Assembly (NCBI GenBank): GCA_016098155.1
Contig: JAAAJB010000085.1
Coordinates: 17,266-81,265 of the forward strand
Direction: 5' to 3'
From: Actinomortierella ambigua
Taxonomy: Eukaryota; Mortierellomycota; Mortierellomycetes; Mortierellales; Mortierellaceae
Length of the DNA: 64,000 nt
Shown here in pieces: positions 1-11,912 of the stretch (positions are counted from its first letter, which is position 1; each line of letters opens with the position of its first letter). The position numbers and the translations under genes are program-made. The notes beneath the pieces are model-generated. The model did not search any database, was not told the origin of the DNA, and saw only the letters and a program-made list of their open reading frames with translations.

Positions 1-468
1 CTCACGCCATCTCATCCCAGAAGACTCTCGACGCTTCTCGGCTGTGTGCTCTCGCACCAAACCTATTCTCCTCAACCCATGGAGCGTGAGAGGAAGCGAG
101 TGGTTATCTACCTCCCCTCTCCCGTCATTCGCTCCATCCTCCCCTGACCACGTCCACGATCTTTTTTTCTTTTTCTTCTTCTTGTTTCCCCTCCTTCCTT
201 CCCTCCTCTTTGGTTCCTGGTCTGCAAATTGGCAATTTGCCCATCCAGCGCCATACGGACATCTGTCGTTTTATTTCAACCTCGAACCCTCACCCAACAT
301 CTGCACCCGGTCGTGTTGTGCTACACCGTGTGTTCGTGTTCTGTGCATTCTCTATAACAATCGCCCCGCGTGTTCGAACCACTTTTTTTCTGTTGCTTCC
401 TACTTCCCTCTTCCCCTCTTCCTTCTCCTCCTCCTCCTTGCTTCCCCTCCCCTCCTCTTCTTTCCCTT
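1..468 (+). promoter_or_regulatory. Leader/promoter of the TEA-domain gene
   Basis: This stretch is strongly pyrimidine-rich on the + strand (runs of T and CT), as is common upstream of fungal genes. Short upstream reading frames exist but are out of frame with the TEA gene. The first in-frame ATG is at 469, because the longer open frame reaching back to 370 begins with GTG. No clear TATA box was seen. Confidence 0.4.
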
Positions 469-1888
469 ATGACGACCGACGTCGGAACACTTGGGTGCCA
501 GCACAGCACCCATTCCCTCTTCCCGCGACAGGGCTCGTCTCCTCTCGCAGATGATCTCTGCTCGTCACCATCCCCCATGCTGCTCGACATGTCGTCGGCA
601 TCCCCTGTCCTCTCGCCTCCAACTTCCTTCTCCATGTCCCTGACATGCTCACCCTCGACTCTCTCGTCGGACCCTCTCCCCCCATCCGTCTACGCATCTC
701 AACTTATACTCGCTTCGAGCCAGACAACCCCTGTGCTCAAACCGACGTCCATCTCCACGACCTTCAACTCTGATGCTACCACTTCTACTGTTACCGCCAC
801 TACCACCACCACCACCTCCTCATCCTCTATGTTCACCTCCTCCCCCTTTCCCTGCTCCTCCTTGCTCAAGGACTCACAAATCGATGACAGCTCCATCCTC
901 AACCTAGACAGCTGTATACTTCCGCCTCCTATGAGCCCGCAGTCGTCGTCGATGATCCGTAGCCTCACCACCCTGCAGTCACCATTCCAAGAAAAGACGA
1001 CGGCGTTGTCCGCAGATGCTACCCAGGCTCTTGCCATCGACCTCAAGCAGGAACAACCCCTGACGCAGTTGCACAAGCATCTCCATCATCATCGTCACCA
1101 TCAACTCGATGCACTTGCGACACCCCCACCGACAGCAGCACTGGACGGCAAAGGGTTTCCCATCGATGCATTCCCTTCGCATATGTGCAACCATGGTCTG
1201 CATAACACAAGTCTTACCCCTCCAAGCATCTCCCTTGACCATCAACAACAACAACAACACCAACCACTCCCCTCTGCATCACAGCCCATCCGCTCGTCCT
1301 CTCCGCAACCACAAGCACATCTGACCAGCATGTCATTCGACGTCCTCGACAACAATCTTGTGCATCCTTGTACCGACGACGGCAACACAACCGAACTGCT
1401 GTCGTCAGCGAACCAACCAATCCCCAGCGGCATGAGCACCCAACGGGAGAACCAACAACACCAACAGCATATGCAGACGCACCAGCAGGAGCTGGAGTCA
1501 CAGCAGCGGCAGCAACTACAACTACTACAACAAGAACAACAACAACAATCAAGCACACAGGAGGAGGAGCAGCAGCAGCATCAGCGGCAGCACCTCCAAC
1601 AACAACAGACAGGCGAAGCTGAGCAGCAGCAGCAATGTAGCTCCTCCTCTCTTGTGCATCGCAGACCATCGACCTCCCTCCAAAAACGCCGCCAGTCGAC
1701 GACGGGCAAGGTTCGCGGAGGGCGTCATGCGATTCAGCCACCATTAGTCGAGCACCATCATCACACCCCTCCGCCCAATGCCTCACCCATTAACCACTAT
1801 CGTTCCGGGTCTCTTGACCTTTTCAAGATGGACCATGAACGACTCCTGCTCCAGCACCAGCAACACCTCTTTCAACAACAACAACAGC

Positions 1889-1925
<37 letters not shown>

Positions 1926-4900
1926 CCCTCCCCACCCCCAGCAACAGCATCAACAACAACAGCAACAGCAACAGCAACAACACCAACTACAACATCAGTA
2001 CCCACAACATCATCCTTCACATACAGCAGCTGCATCTCAACCTTCACAGATGGCTTCCACTTCTTCATCGTCAACATCCTCCTCCTCTCCACTACGACTT
2101 CACATCCAACGATCCTCTTCCTTCATGGGCGGCATGACCACAGCATCGCCTTCACCGTTATCGTCAGGCATGATCGCGTCGCCGACATACCCTGTCTTTC
2201 CCCACTCTGCTCACCCTCTTTCACACCAAACCCCCCACCCGTCGTTACCATCGTCGTCGTCTTCGTCTTCGTTGCCCTATGCTCATGCCAAAGGGGGTGA
2301 CACAGGCCTCCGTGCACATACACATCTGCATCACCCTTACCAGTCCCTGTGCGTAACCACATCGGGAACAGTTGCCTCTTCCACCAATGTCGCCGCCGCC
2401 TCTTCCTCATCTTCTTCATCTTCATCCTCCTCGTCATCTTCCTCCACTACTTCAACCGACTGTGCTTCCGCGCTCACTTCAGCCTCCGCCTCCACTGCCT
2501 CGCCACAGATGCTCTCGTCAGCAGGGATGGTCGAGGCTCTCATGACACCGACCGCTGCGACAGGACTGCCGACGCCAAGCAACAGTGTCACACCGAATGC
2601 CTCGGCCAGCGTTCTGGGCGGTGCACCATCGGGGGTCTCCAAGAGTCAGGGATCCATCAAGCGACGTCTCGTGAAGGACAAGCTGGCCAAGAACGAACGC
2701 GAGGAGGTAACGACGAACTTCTTTTCTTGAGAATGAGAATATGGACGGGACGCTCACGCACGCACACACAAACACACAAACACACACCCACCCACACACA
2801 CACACAAACGTACACATACACATTATGGGGGCAACAGAGCGATATCTGCTTCTCTCCTTCTCTCCATATGGCTTATTTCTCTCTCTCTTTCTTTCTCTCT
2901 CCACTTCGCCCCTTCTTCGCATGTTTTCCTTTTCTCCCTTTTCCCCTTCTGTTTGCCCCGTCTCTCTGTCTCCCCTTTCCCTATCGGTCGCCCACTTTTG
3001 CTCGCATTCACCGTTTCCCCCGTCTCCGTTGTTGTTCCTGGATTTCCTTTCCGTCGCTTCTACAACACTTCTCTCCTCCCTCTCTCTCTCTCTCTTGTTC
3101 TCTTTCTCTCCCCTACCCAACGTTGGTCCGACTGGTTCCCATCCTCTCCCCTCTCCTCATTTTTTTTCCTTCGAGAGAGCGTGTTGGGATGACAAGCCGT
3201 TACAACAACGTTTTGTTGTCGCTTACTTGATCACCTCGACCAAGCAAGTGACATTCGGGCAACCACTGGATAAGAGGGCTCAAACAGCCGAGAGTGAAGG
3301 GGGAGGCGAGAGAGAGACAGACAGATGGCCAAGGGAGAGATAGAGAAGGGGGGGGGGAGGATGATGCAAAGAGGATGGGAAACCAGAGATATAAATCAAT
3401 AGGCACCAACAGGGGAGGAAAGAGAAGGGGAGTGAGGGAGGGGGACGAGGGGAGAGAGAACGAGGATGCAAGAAAATGCTCAATGAGAGCATTCGTGCAG
3501 CACTCGTACAACCCACTGTTTGCCCAACAGGGCATGACATGGCCAATGCTTTTGTTGCATGTTGTGTGACCCTTTCGTACCTGTCTTGTTCCCACCCACC
3601 ACCCCATTTATTCCTCGCATTGGCGGGTGTCTTGAGGGAGGGGGAGGGGGAAACATTTCTCCCATCCAAACCTTTTTACAGCCAGACCTATGGCCAAGAA
3701 AGAGGGCCAGACAGTGAGGAGGAACTTCTGGTGCCTAGTGTGCCTAGTGTGCCTATCATTTCAGGCGCGTCGCTTGGAAGGAGGGAGGGGGAAGCCGTCT
3801 CCACAATCCACATGTCCTCCATGCAGTTGTCCACTTTCATGAACAAAAAACAACACAGTAGTATCAGGAGAGGGTGGACAAGAGAAGAGAGACAGGCAAA
3901 GGGGAAAAAAGGGTTGCCTGTGATCTAGTGAAAGAGGTGTTTCCCAGTTTCCCTCCAGATGTCACCTTCATGCTGTTCTGCTATCCGAGGCAAGGAGAAG
4001 AAGAAGGAAGGAGGGACGATGAGGATGGATGAGGGAGAAGGGGAGAGGGGGGACAAGGACTCTTCTGGACCACTTCATCTCCCTACTGCCATCCCCCCAC
4101 TGCCCTCAACAGCTCACTCCTGTCTGTCTATATGTCTATCTCTCTGTCTGTCTGTCTTCCAGCCTGCCTGCCTGGGCTGCCTGTCAATCACTACCCATCC
4201 TATCCTCCACTCTTTGTCTACCCATGATCGCCCAGCTAGCTTGCGTGTGTGTTTATTGTTTCTGTGTACCATTGGTCTTTTGTTGCAGGCATCGGCAAAA
4301 GAGGAATAATGACATATATAGAGGATGAAAGGGGGAGGGGTCTGATGAGAACCGCGACGATTGAATAGCGTCAACAACCCACGAAACAGGGGAGGGAGAG
4401 GAAGTGAACAAAGGGCCATGGAGGACTATCCATCCATACACACCTGTCCATCCTTCCTTCTATCCATCACCATCACCATCACCATCACCATCACCACAGA
4501 ACAACCACCACCACGTAGCACACAATCAGCTGTGCATCATGGTCGTTGTCGTCGTCATCATCCATCACCACTATCCCCGCGTGGGGACAGGAGCTTGAGG
4601 AAAGGAGGAAAAGGGAGGGGGCGCAGAGGAGGGAGCGGATAAATGGAGGGAAAGCAGCCATTAGGGCGAGCGGGGGCGGGACGGAGGAGGAAGGGGCGCT
4701 GGCGACGGGCTTCTCACCCCTCTCCCTTCACCTTCTCTCCTCTCCCTTCCCCTTGGCTCAAAAAGGGTGCATTCATTTATTGCTGCAAACGATCCCAGAT
4801 GGGCCTCAGCGGCACCTCCCCTTCATCTCCTCTTTCCAATCCCATCCTCCTCTCGCCCTCTCTCCCTCTCTCCCTTTCTCTCTCTCTCTCTCTTTCTCTC

Positions 4901-7779
4901 TTTCTCCTTCCCTCCCTTTCTCCTTCCTTCTTTTTGTTCCATCCTTGGCTTCCTTCAACGGGTCCAACGGATAAAAGTCCCAGCCTGTCAAACCACAAAA
5001 AAAAAGTGCTTTGAACACAAAACATAAACGTGGTCGCTCTTCCCCTCTGCGCCCTCCTCATCCGCTCCCTCTCCCTCTCTCACCCCCTCCCATCCATACC
5101 ATCCACCCTTCCAGCTTCTACGTTTTCCATCCACCTCGCTCTCGACTCCCCCTTGTTGGACTGGCTAGCTGCATAATCCCCGTCCTCTCTTTTCTTTCCT
5201 TCTTTCGTTTTCATTTTCCACTCTCTGTACCTCCTCTCCTACCCACTCCACTCCACCCCACCTCCACCTTTCATTCCTTTGTACGAAAAAAGGAGTAGCA
5301 TTCCTTGTTCACCCTTCAGCAACGCACTTTCCCGATTCAGCTTGTCCCAGACTGCATTCCTGACATATATCATCTCCTGTCCTCCTGTCCCTCGTCTTAA
5401 CCTCCATCCTTTTCTCATGCCCATGCGCTACCAGGTTTGGCCCACTGAGGTCGAAGAAGTCTTCTTTCGAGGTACGTGAACACCGTGCAGCATTCCTTGG
5501 CATCCTGCATTGAACCCTTTTGCCTACTGTGCGCTCATTGTTGAAATAAACGCGACAAGGTCACACCCCCTCGCACACACAGCGCTCACTCGTCATACTT
5601 CTGCTCGTCGTCTGATGCAATAGCTCTCGAGCAAGTTCCCAAGTTGGGTCGCCGCAAGATCCTAGTAGGAGGCAAGCCATGTGGTCGCAATGAGCTGATT
5701 GCTGAGTACATCTACCGCGAAACTGGTCGTGCCCGCACCCGCAAGCAGGTGTCTTCTCATATTCAGGTCCTCAAGAACACCCGCAAGAATGATCCTGCTT
5801 GTAAGTAGACCACCGACTCGGCCTCGGACGAAGGAGGAGAGCTAGTATCACACAACAACCACCCCCTGGAGCACCATCGCCTGCTCTTGTCTCATCTCAT
5901 TTGTTGAAACTCGGTGGAAACTAACAGTGCGCCCTCTCTTTTTTCCCGTCTACCAACCAACACCCCTGACACAAAAAAAACCATGCACTCCCCCCGAATG
6001 CCTGTCCCGTACCCTGTCGCATACGGCAAAAAAAAACCTCCCTCCCCCCTCCCCATGTGTCACTCAATGCAAACAAAATCAGTTCTCAAGCTGCTCATGG
6101 ATGTCGACAGTGACCAAATGGTTGATACACAGCCGCAACAGCAACAACAACAGCAGCCACAACAGCAAAGGATGTCCGAGTCCATCAGCCCAGCCACTTC
6201 ACCCATCACACCAAACTCACAGGCAGGGGATATGTACACCTTTTCTGGCGCAACTAATGCCCGGGGACACCCAAGCAATCATTATCTCGCGACAGCGACA
6301 ACACCGGGTGCTTCACTCTTCTTGTCAGAGTCTTCGGAGGAAATGAGTAATAACCGCCAGCATGGTCAGTCGTCCATGATGACCGACAATCGTACCTTTG
6401 TACGGCATCCACAGCAAGGATCGATGGAGGAAAGCGGGTTTCAACCATTGTACCAACACGGCCACCCTCATGTTCATCAACCGCCGCAACATCACCATCA
6501 CCAACAGCAGCACCAACCACAACGACAACAACGACCGCAACAGCAACAACCGCAGCATCATCAACAACCACAACAACAACATCATCACCATCACCACTTT
6601 CAACATGCGATGGGTCACTCGAACGGCTCGCAAATGCATGTGGGCATGAGCACGCCCACAGACTCGGCCATCTCACTAACGTCGGACATGAGCTGGACAA
6701 CAAGTTCGCACCCAATGGTTGCATCGACGGGAGTGACGACTCCAATGTCGACCATCAGTCCACATAGCATGTCTGATAACGACGATCAGCATGAAAACCA
6801 TCACCATCACCATCACCATTCAAGCTTTTCAGCCCTTGCCAAGGCAACGCTGCAGGAGAGTGCAATTGGACTCCATGATGCAACTTCATCGACCCCAGTG
6901 ACAGTGGCTCCTAGTACGCTGTCTCAGCCTTCGCAACCAGACTCGACAATAGCGAACGGCACAGTGGCGTCACGAGTGTTTTGGCCCCAGACGTTTTTGC
7001 TGTACATGGATTGTACCACCTCGGCCCAGACCTCGCCTTCCCCAGCACCCCAGGCACCGACGACCCCAGGAGGGACAGCGGCGCCATCACCGCCACCTTA
7101 CCATGCGCTGGCTAAAGCCGGGGACATGGACCGCGCGCAACTGATGACAGAGTCGATGCACAAACTAGCGATGGACAAATTCCCTTGCCTGTTCAACCTG
7201 TATCAGCAATCGATGTGTCCGTTCCTGCACATGACTGTGAAGATGAATCTGGATCTGACGCTCGACGGCATGTTTAGCAACAACAACCTGTTTGAGTCGT
7301 CTGAGCGTCGGGCGATCGAGTGTGCGACGACCATCTATTCGTTCGGGGCCAAGGTCTTGAAGGCTCGCGAGACCAAACAGGCGGCCTTGGTCGGCAACAA
7401 GTTTCTGTACCAGTTTGAGTTTGTCAACCAGTTTTTCAATGCTTTTCTGAAGGGCGTCAAGTCCCTCAGCAACTGGCAGGAGGTTGCCCTGGCCATGTCC
7501 AACCTGTCTGTCGTCCAGGTCTTTACCGATGTCGAGGACCTGCAGTCGATACCGCAACCGCCGACCACACCGCATCATCAACATCATCCTCACCACCACC
7601 ACCACCAGCATCACTCGACCATGCAGCCTCCGTTCTCGCCGACGGGACTGAGGCGCGAGGGTGATGGTGGTCGGTCGCCTCTGTTGGTGATGGCATATGA
7701 TTTCGAGCTTGGGGCCGGAGATGTCGTGGCCCGGTACATCTCGGATGGTTCAGAGATCCTCGACTCTCTTGTTTGTTAA
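469..7779 (+). CDS. TEA/ATTS-domain transcription factor (AbaA/Tec1/TEAD family)
   Basis: Proposed exons: 469-2706, 5435-5471, 5624-5800, 6083-7779 (1382 aa). Exon 1 (residues 1-746) is low complexity, with Ser/Thr, His and long Gln tracts near residues 470-505. The TEA DNA-binding domain starts exactly at exon 2 with VWPTEVEE and covers about residues 747-818, including the [19 protein letters not shown] block and the recognition helix [14 protein letters not shown]. The last exon resumes with FLKLL, has further Gln/His tracts, then a conserved C-terminal region (about 1112-1382, starting SRVFWPQTF) resembling the fungal AbaA/TEAD coactivator-binding domain. Exon 1 ends in phase 0 and joins the TEA start cleanly, which is why I treat both as one gene despite the 2.7 kb intron. 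TEA factors bind CATTCY-type sites and control development and morphogenesis. Alternative: exon 1 is a separate gene. Family assignment is firm; the join is probable. Confidence 0.85.
2754..2820. repeat. CA-rich microsatellite
   Basis: Imperfect (CA)n just inside the 5' end of the TEA-gene intron 1. Confidence 0.8.
4464..4496. repeat. (CATCAC)n microsatellite
   Basis: About five perfect hexamer units within intron 1 of the TEA gene. It lacks spacer structure, so it is not CRISPR-like. Confidence 0.8.
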
Positions 7780-8600
7780 TTTTTTCGCTTCTTATTTTTT
7801 TATTGGGTGTGTGTATTGAATTTTGTTCTATTTTGTTTGCTCTTTCTTTTTTTTTATACACACACGCGATGCCTGCGTGGACAAATCTCCTCTCGCCTCC
7901 ACCCGTATCCACACACTTCACCCTATCCAAGAAAAACAACAACAACAACAACAAAAAAAACTTGAAAATGTTTTGGTAGATACCCATATACTCCAGGAAA
8001 ACTTTGTATTATTTTCCTCCTCAGTTTACTCCATTTTGTTGTATTCTCTTCTTTCTTTCTGTACATACATTTTCGTGAATTTGCTAATACCTCGACACTC
8101 GTGGGGAAAAAGGCGAGGATGACACGGCCCTCAGCATGACGTGGACGTAATAATGTTGATGGCTAGACGAAGGACGAAATGCTCCTTGGCGAACTAAAGG
8201 GCCTTGCCCCAAAGGGCAGCGGCATACTTGTCAAGGACTCGCATGACGAAGGGCAACACGATATCGTGCTGAAGGAACCCCTCCGCCTCTCATTTCTAGC
8301 CCAACAATACTGATAGTTAGGCTACAAGCAAGCGCAGTAGTAAAACTTGCCCTTTTTTCGTCTTTCCCCCTCAAATCTACGCACGCATTGTTTTATATTG
8401 CTGACGGTAACAGGTGTCTGTGCAAAGCACGGAATGTTAGGCGGTACAAAAGTGAAGAATAACGTTTGCCCGCTTCGATAGCGCCAAGATCACTGCAGTG
8501 ACATTCATATCATCTTTGTGTTACTGGCATTTTGTTCGTTTGCAATTTCACGATGCTTGAGCCTCAGCTGGGGAGTAGTGTTGTTATACGCCGGGGGAAA
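7780..8600. other. Intergenic, 3' side of the TEA gene
   Basis: AT-rich 3' flank of the TEA gene followed by unique sequence. I see no supportable gene. Confidence 0.5.
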
Positions 8601-8972
8601 TCAAGGGAGTGTCAAGATTGAACGATGGTCCTCCTCACTTGACCCCACCCCCGCCATCTGACTATCCAAATAATGTGCCAAACCGTACATATCAAGGGCA
8701 TCAAGTGCTGCTGCGCGAAACCTGCCGTAAAATGTAGCAATACTAGGGATACCAAAAGACATGTAAACTCTCAGTGCCGTCAACAAAAGAAAGAACAATA
8801 ATAATATAAGCTTCTCTCCCCATGTGTTATAGATCGACTTTGCTTCAATTTCATGACCTGCTTCTCCAGGTTCATGTCCAAGCCATCTTTTTTGGGCAGA
8901 GAAGGGTTCATTCGCCGGCGCGTGCCATTCACATGTTTTGCATGGACATGACCGCCTGTGTTTCAGAGCCAT
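8601..8972 (-). CDS. Uncertain small ORF with CxCxxC motif and hydrophobic segment
   Basis: A 123-residue open frame. Near the N-terminus it reads RRSCPCKTC followed about 20 residues later by W..H, which faintly resembles the zinc-binding start of fungal KDZ-type transposases. It then has a hydrophobic stretch (LILLLFFLLLTAL) that could span a membrane. No full domain, homologue or splice context was recognised. It may be a decayed gene fragment or chance. Confidence 0.2.
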   Translation of the reverse strand: MALKHRRSCPCKTCEWHAPANEPFSAQKRWLGHEPGEAGHEIEAKSIYNTWGEKLILLLFFLLLTALRVYMSFGIPSIATFYGRFRAAALDALDMYGLAHYLDSQMAGVGSSEEDHRSILTLP

Positions 8973-9271
8973 GAGTTTGGTAAGGTGCGTCTATATAACG
9001 ATGACAACGTATGGCTGGCGACCCAGTTACGACACGATCAAAGTCCTACACAAGCAGTTGGGGAGAGAGCATGTAAGATCTGGGTCACACAGTCAAAGAG
9101 GGGGGGGGGCTCGCTTAACAGATTAAAGCCATGGCATCAAGTCCGAAATAGATATCCCTCCTTAGATTGCAGGGCGGTGGAGGCACCTGAGGCACAGGCG
9201 GCTCGTCGACTTTATCATGTGGCTGTAGCTCAGAGATTGCCCGGACAGCTCGGGCGGCTGAGGGGTGTGAA

Positions 9272-9417
9272 GTCACCCTGGTAGTGACAGCCTTGGGAGC
9301 TCGCCACGTGGGTGCGAAGGTCACCTCGGTGACGGATAGCTTTCTTCTATTGACTACGGTCCTGGGGCGTCGCGCCTGGTGAATGTTCCCCTGATCAGCT
9401 AAGCCACACTATAAAAG
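9272..9417 (+). promoter_or_regulatory. Promoter-like block without an evident gene
   Basis: Two inverted GTCAC/GTGAC pairs (9272-9288 and 9319-9333) flank a palindromic CACGTG (9305-9310). A strong TATAAAAG follows at 9410-9417. No convincing coding frame follows on the + strand, so this may be the promoter of a lost gene or of an unannotated RNA. Confidence 0.35.
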
Positions 9418-9635
9418 CGCGGCCTACTCGATGCCACGAAAGGGGTCCTGAATCCGAGCTTTACACGCACTATCCTAGGCCAGGGTCCTCCTTCTCCCCT
9501 TTCTGAACAAACGCCTGCAAATGACCTTTTGAAAGCTCCAGCCTGTTAACCCGCGTTTGGGTTCAAATGGTGTCTACCTTCCCTCCTCTCTCCATCACGG
9601 TCAAACTTCAGCCTGCCCTGAGTGTAGCCAAGCAG

Positions 9636-10082
9636 TTAAGCATATTGCTTCATAGGTTCATGTGAAGCATTTTCTGCAATAGGCTGTGCCTGGGAAATTT
9701 CAAAGGAACCACTGCTACTCTCTGGGCGCTTCTTGTCACCGGCGCTATGCCTACTCTTTTTTTTTTCTCGCTCGCAACAGTGATACGCACATCTTTCTCC
9801 CAAACAATAGTTGCTTTGGAACAAGCACTCCATAAAAGTTCCCGCTCGCCATTCTCGGTCTGTCTGACAAATCTTAGAGCCATGCAGCTGGTGATAGTAG
9901 TCGTTGTCTAGAAGGGCGTCTGCTAGCGCCTCGACAGACACAGCCGGACAAGTCCATGATGTAGGTCGCGGGCCGCTACTTGGTTGCTGTGTGGGTCCCC
10001 TGTCTCCGACAACTGTCTCTATGCAAGGCTGATCAGGAATTGCACTGACATCTCGACCATGTTCTCGGTCTGTTTTGTGCAT
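9636..10082 (-). CDS. Uncharacterised Cys-containing ORF, possibly a gene fragment
   Basis: A 148-residue open frame with a central cysteine cluster (motifs SKICQTDREW, MECLFQSNYCLGERCAYHCC) and a basic Lys/Arg run after it. There is no signal peptide and no recognised family. Composition looks protein-like in the centre, but the N-terminus is ordinary low-information sequence, so exons may be missing. It lies just beyond the 3' side of the QueA-like array on the same strand. Confidence 0.3.
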   Translation of the reverse strand: MHKTDREHGRDVSAIPDQPCIETVVGDRGPTQQPSSGPRPTSWTCPAVSVEALADALLDNDYYHQLHGSKICQTDREWRAGTFMECLFQSNYCLGERCAYHCCEREKKKSRHSAGDKKRPESSSGSFEISQAQPIAENASHEPMKQYA

Positions 10083-10608
10083 GTTGGCATGGCCTTACAA
10101 AGGACTTGCCCGCCCTCACTGCTCGAGCCTTGCGACTGAGGTAGTCTGTCTTGGCCCCTTCGATAATCCTCCAGTCATATGCCAGCGAGTCCGCCACCGC
10201 CTTCTGTCAGAGCTATAGTCTTGTTTCTATCGTAGTCGAGCATTCCCATAGATGGCCTTGCGTTAGACAGTAGATGAGGTTACATTTCTTTGACTTATTT
10301 TACTTTTTTTTATTGTCCAGAATCTTGTGGCTATGGGTGACGAAAGGCCTTCGGATCGCCGTTTGAGTTGTCCTTGGTGGGTCTGGGTATTGTGGTGATG
10401 GTTTGTATGAACGGAGAGAGAGAGCTGAGCATGTGCGAGTGGGCAGCATCGAGGAAGGTGCATGCTTGAAAGTTGGAAAAGGTGGAGCAGTTGAGGTGAG
10501 TGTAATAGGGAGAGGGGAGTGCCATGAAACGATATGGTTTTCATATGCAAAGTCATGTTTTTGAGCATGTACAGCAAGATGGGTGAATTCTGAAAAGGGT
10601 ATATACAT

Positions 10609-11673
10609 CTAAACTAAGAGCATGCTGTCACCGAACAAGTCGAACTCATATTCGCCCATCTCCAGAATCTCAGCATAGCTGCGCATAACAATCTCCTTGC
10701 CTGCGAATGCCGCTGTAAGCACAATGTGGCTGGACCGGGGACGGTGGAGGTTTGTGAGAAGAGCATCCACGACCTTGAACTCAAACCCAGGGTAAATGTA
10801 AAGGTCAGTCCACCCCGATTTAGCCTGAATAGGGGTTTTGGGTGCCTGAAAGACTGCCAGCGATTCGAGAGTGCGCAAGACTGTCGTACCAACCCCGACG
10901 ATGCGGCGCTTCTCGGCCATGGCTCGATTGATTTGTGCGGCGGCCTCGTCTCCAACTTCAAAGTACTCAGCTGTCATTTTGTGGTTCTCGATCTCTTCAG
11001 CGTTGATAAGGCTAACAGCAAAGTCTTCGGTCGTTCCAACATGCAGCGTGATGTATGCAATCTCTACACCTTTGCGGACAATCGAATCCAGCAGCTCGGC
11101 AGAGAAGTGGAGGCCTGCAGAGGGAATATCTAGCGAGCCCGGTGTCTTGGCATAGACTGAGCGGTAGGACTGATTCTTGGTCTGCCATAATGTGGGGTCA
11201 AGGTGTATCGTTTTATCGACGCGCGTGCCATAAGCGTCAAGAGTGGGCACCAGTCGTTCAAAAGGCTCAAACCTGGCCTTCCAGAGCGCATTGGGACGTT
11301 GACTGATCAGGGTACACGAGAGTTGAGGATCGTCCTTGCACGTTAGAGTGATACCAGGCTGTGGGTGAAATTTGCCTTTGAGGTCGAGAATGGTCGTACC
11401 GTCGGGCTCGTGACCGAGAAGGGACACCAGCATGGATGTGTCGCCATGATTAAACTCCAAGGTGTTTGATAGGATGTAGCTGTCATTCAAGACCAGAAGA
11501 TCGCCAGGATGGAGGTAGTCGATGATAGAGGAGAACACCGTGTGAATAATTGCATCTGCTCCGCGATCGAGCACGACCATCCTTCCACTTTCGCGGGTCT
11601 TGCCGCGCAAATCAACAGGATCGCTCGGCATCATCGCCGGGTTCTGACTGAAGTCAAAATCAGCAGTCTTCAT
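10609..11673 (-). CDS. QueA-like SAM-dependent ribosyltransferase-isomerase, copy 1
   Basis: Intronless, 354 aa from the MKTADFDF start. An in-frame ATG 23 codons upstream (11742) also exists, but the corresponding extension is frameshifted in copy 3 and bacterial QueA starts at the TDF-type motif, so I chose 11673. Family landmarks: PSAGLHF (residue ~184), TLHVG (~209), VGTTVLRTLES (~261), YPGFEFKVVDALLTN (~294) and terminal GDSML. Bacterial QueA transfers the ribosyl group of S-adenosylmethionine to preQ1 in tRNA, giving epoxyqueuosine. Fungi do not make preQ1, so the fungal substrate is unknown. The usual Asn-Thr-Arg motif after GDLLVLN is replaced by NDSYIL. Lack of introns in an intron-rich neighbourhood and the bacterial family suggest horizontal transfer. 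Length matches the family (about 340-360 aa). Confidence 0.85.
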   Translation of the reverse strand: MKTADFDFSQNPAMMPSDPVDLRGKTRESGRMVVLDRGADAIIHTVFSSIIDYLHPGDLLVLNDSYILSNTLEFNHGDTSMLVSLLGHEPDGTTILDLKGKFHPQPGITLTCKDDPQLSCTLISQRPNALWKARFEPFERLVPTLDAYGTRVDKTIHLDPTLWQTKNQSYRSVYAKTPGSLDIPSAGLHFSAELLDSIVRKGVEIAYITLHVGTTEDFAVSLINAEEIENHKMTAEYFEVGDEAAAQINRAMAEKRRIVGVGTTVLRTLESLAVFQAPKTPIQAKSGWTDLYIYPGFEFKVVDALLTNLHRPRSSHIVLTAAFAGKEIVMRSYAEILEMGEYEFDLFGDSMLLV

Positions 11674-11902
11674 GGCCTGTTGTGTTTCCGGGTGTATTGG
11701 AGAATAGAATGCGACAATGCAGAAGTTGAGATGAGTTACCATGGTGCATCACGAGGCAATGCAACCTATGTTGTGATGGACCTGTCGACTTACTGTGCGA
11801 GGTTAATGTCTCTGTGAGCAGCTTGTGCGGTGGAAGGAAGAATACCCTGCGGGCGATTTCAAAGCGAATGGGAAGGTGAGATTGCCAAGAACGAAGCGTG
11901 TT

Positions 11903-11912
11903 CCTTTAAATA
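11903..11912 (-). promoter_or_regulatory. TATA-like box upstream of QueA-like copy 1
   Basis: TATTTAAAGG on the - strand, about 230 bp upstream of the chosen start. The same decamer with flanking sequence occurs at the matching place in units B and C. Confidence 0.5.

Larger units (their letters stand above)
2707..5434 (+). other. Very long first intron of the TEA gene
   Basis: This 2728 bp stretch lies between donor GTAACG and acceptor CCAG. It holds a CA-rich microsatellite (about 2754-2820), CT-rich blocks, a G-rich stretch (about 3290-3470), a CATCAC repeat (4464-4496) and more CT blocks. Open frames inside are low-complexity shadows. No additional exon was recognised. All other introns in the window are about 1 kb or less. 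Confidence 0.6.

Noticed and set aside
1214..1786. 190-codon - strand frame and other frames over the Gln-rich TEA exon
   Set aside because: Low-complexity Val/Ala/Leu products of CAG/CAA repeats read in other frames.
2741..3343. 200-codon frame inside intron 1 of the TEA gene
   Set aside because: Encoded by CA and CT repeats, no domain, and bypassed by a phase-perfect splice.
4464..4496. Short tandem repeat as a possible CRISPR or iteron
   Set aside because: Simple hexamer microsatellite without spacers, in a eukaryotic intron.
9222..9580. tRNA-like start GGCTGTAGCTCAG with a distant GGTTCAAATGG
   Set aside because: The two boxes are over 300 bp apart and cannot form a tRNA.
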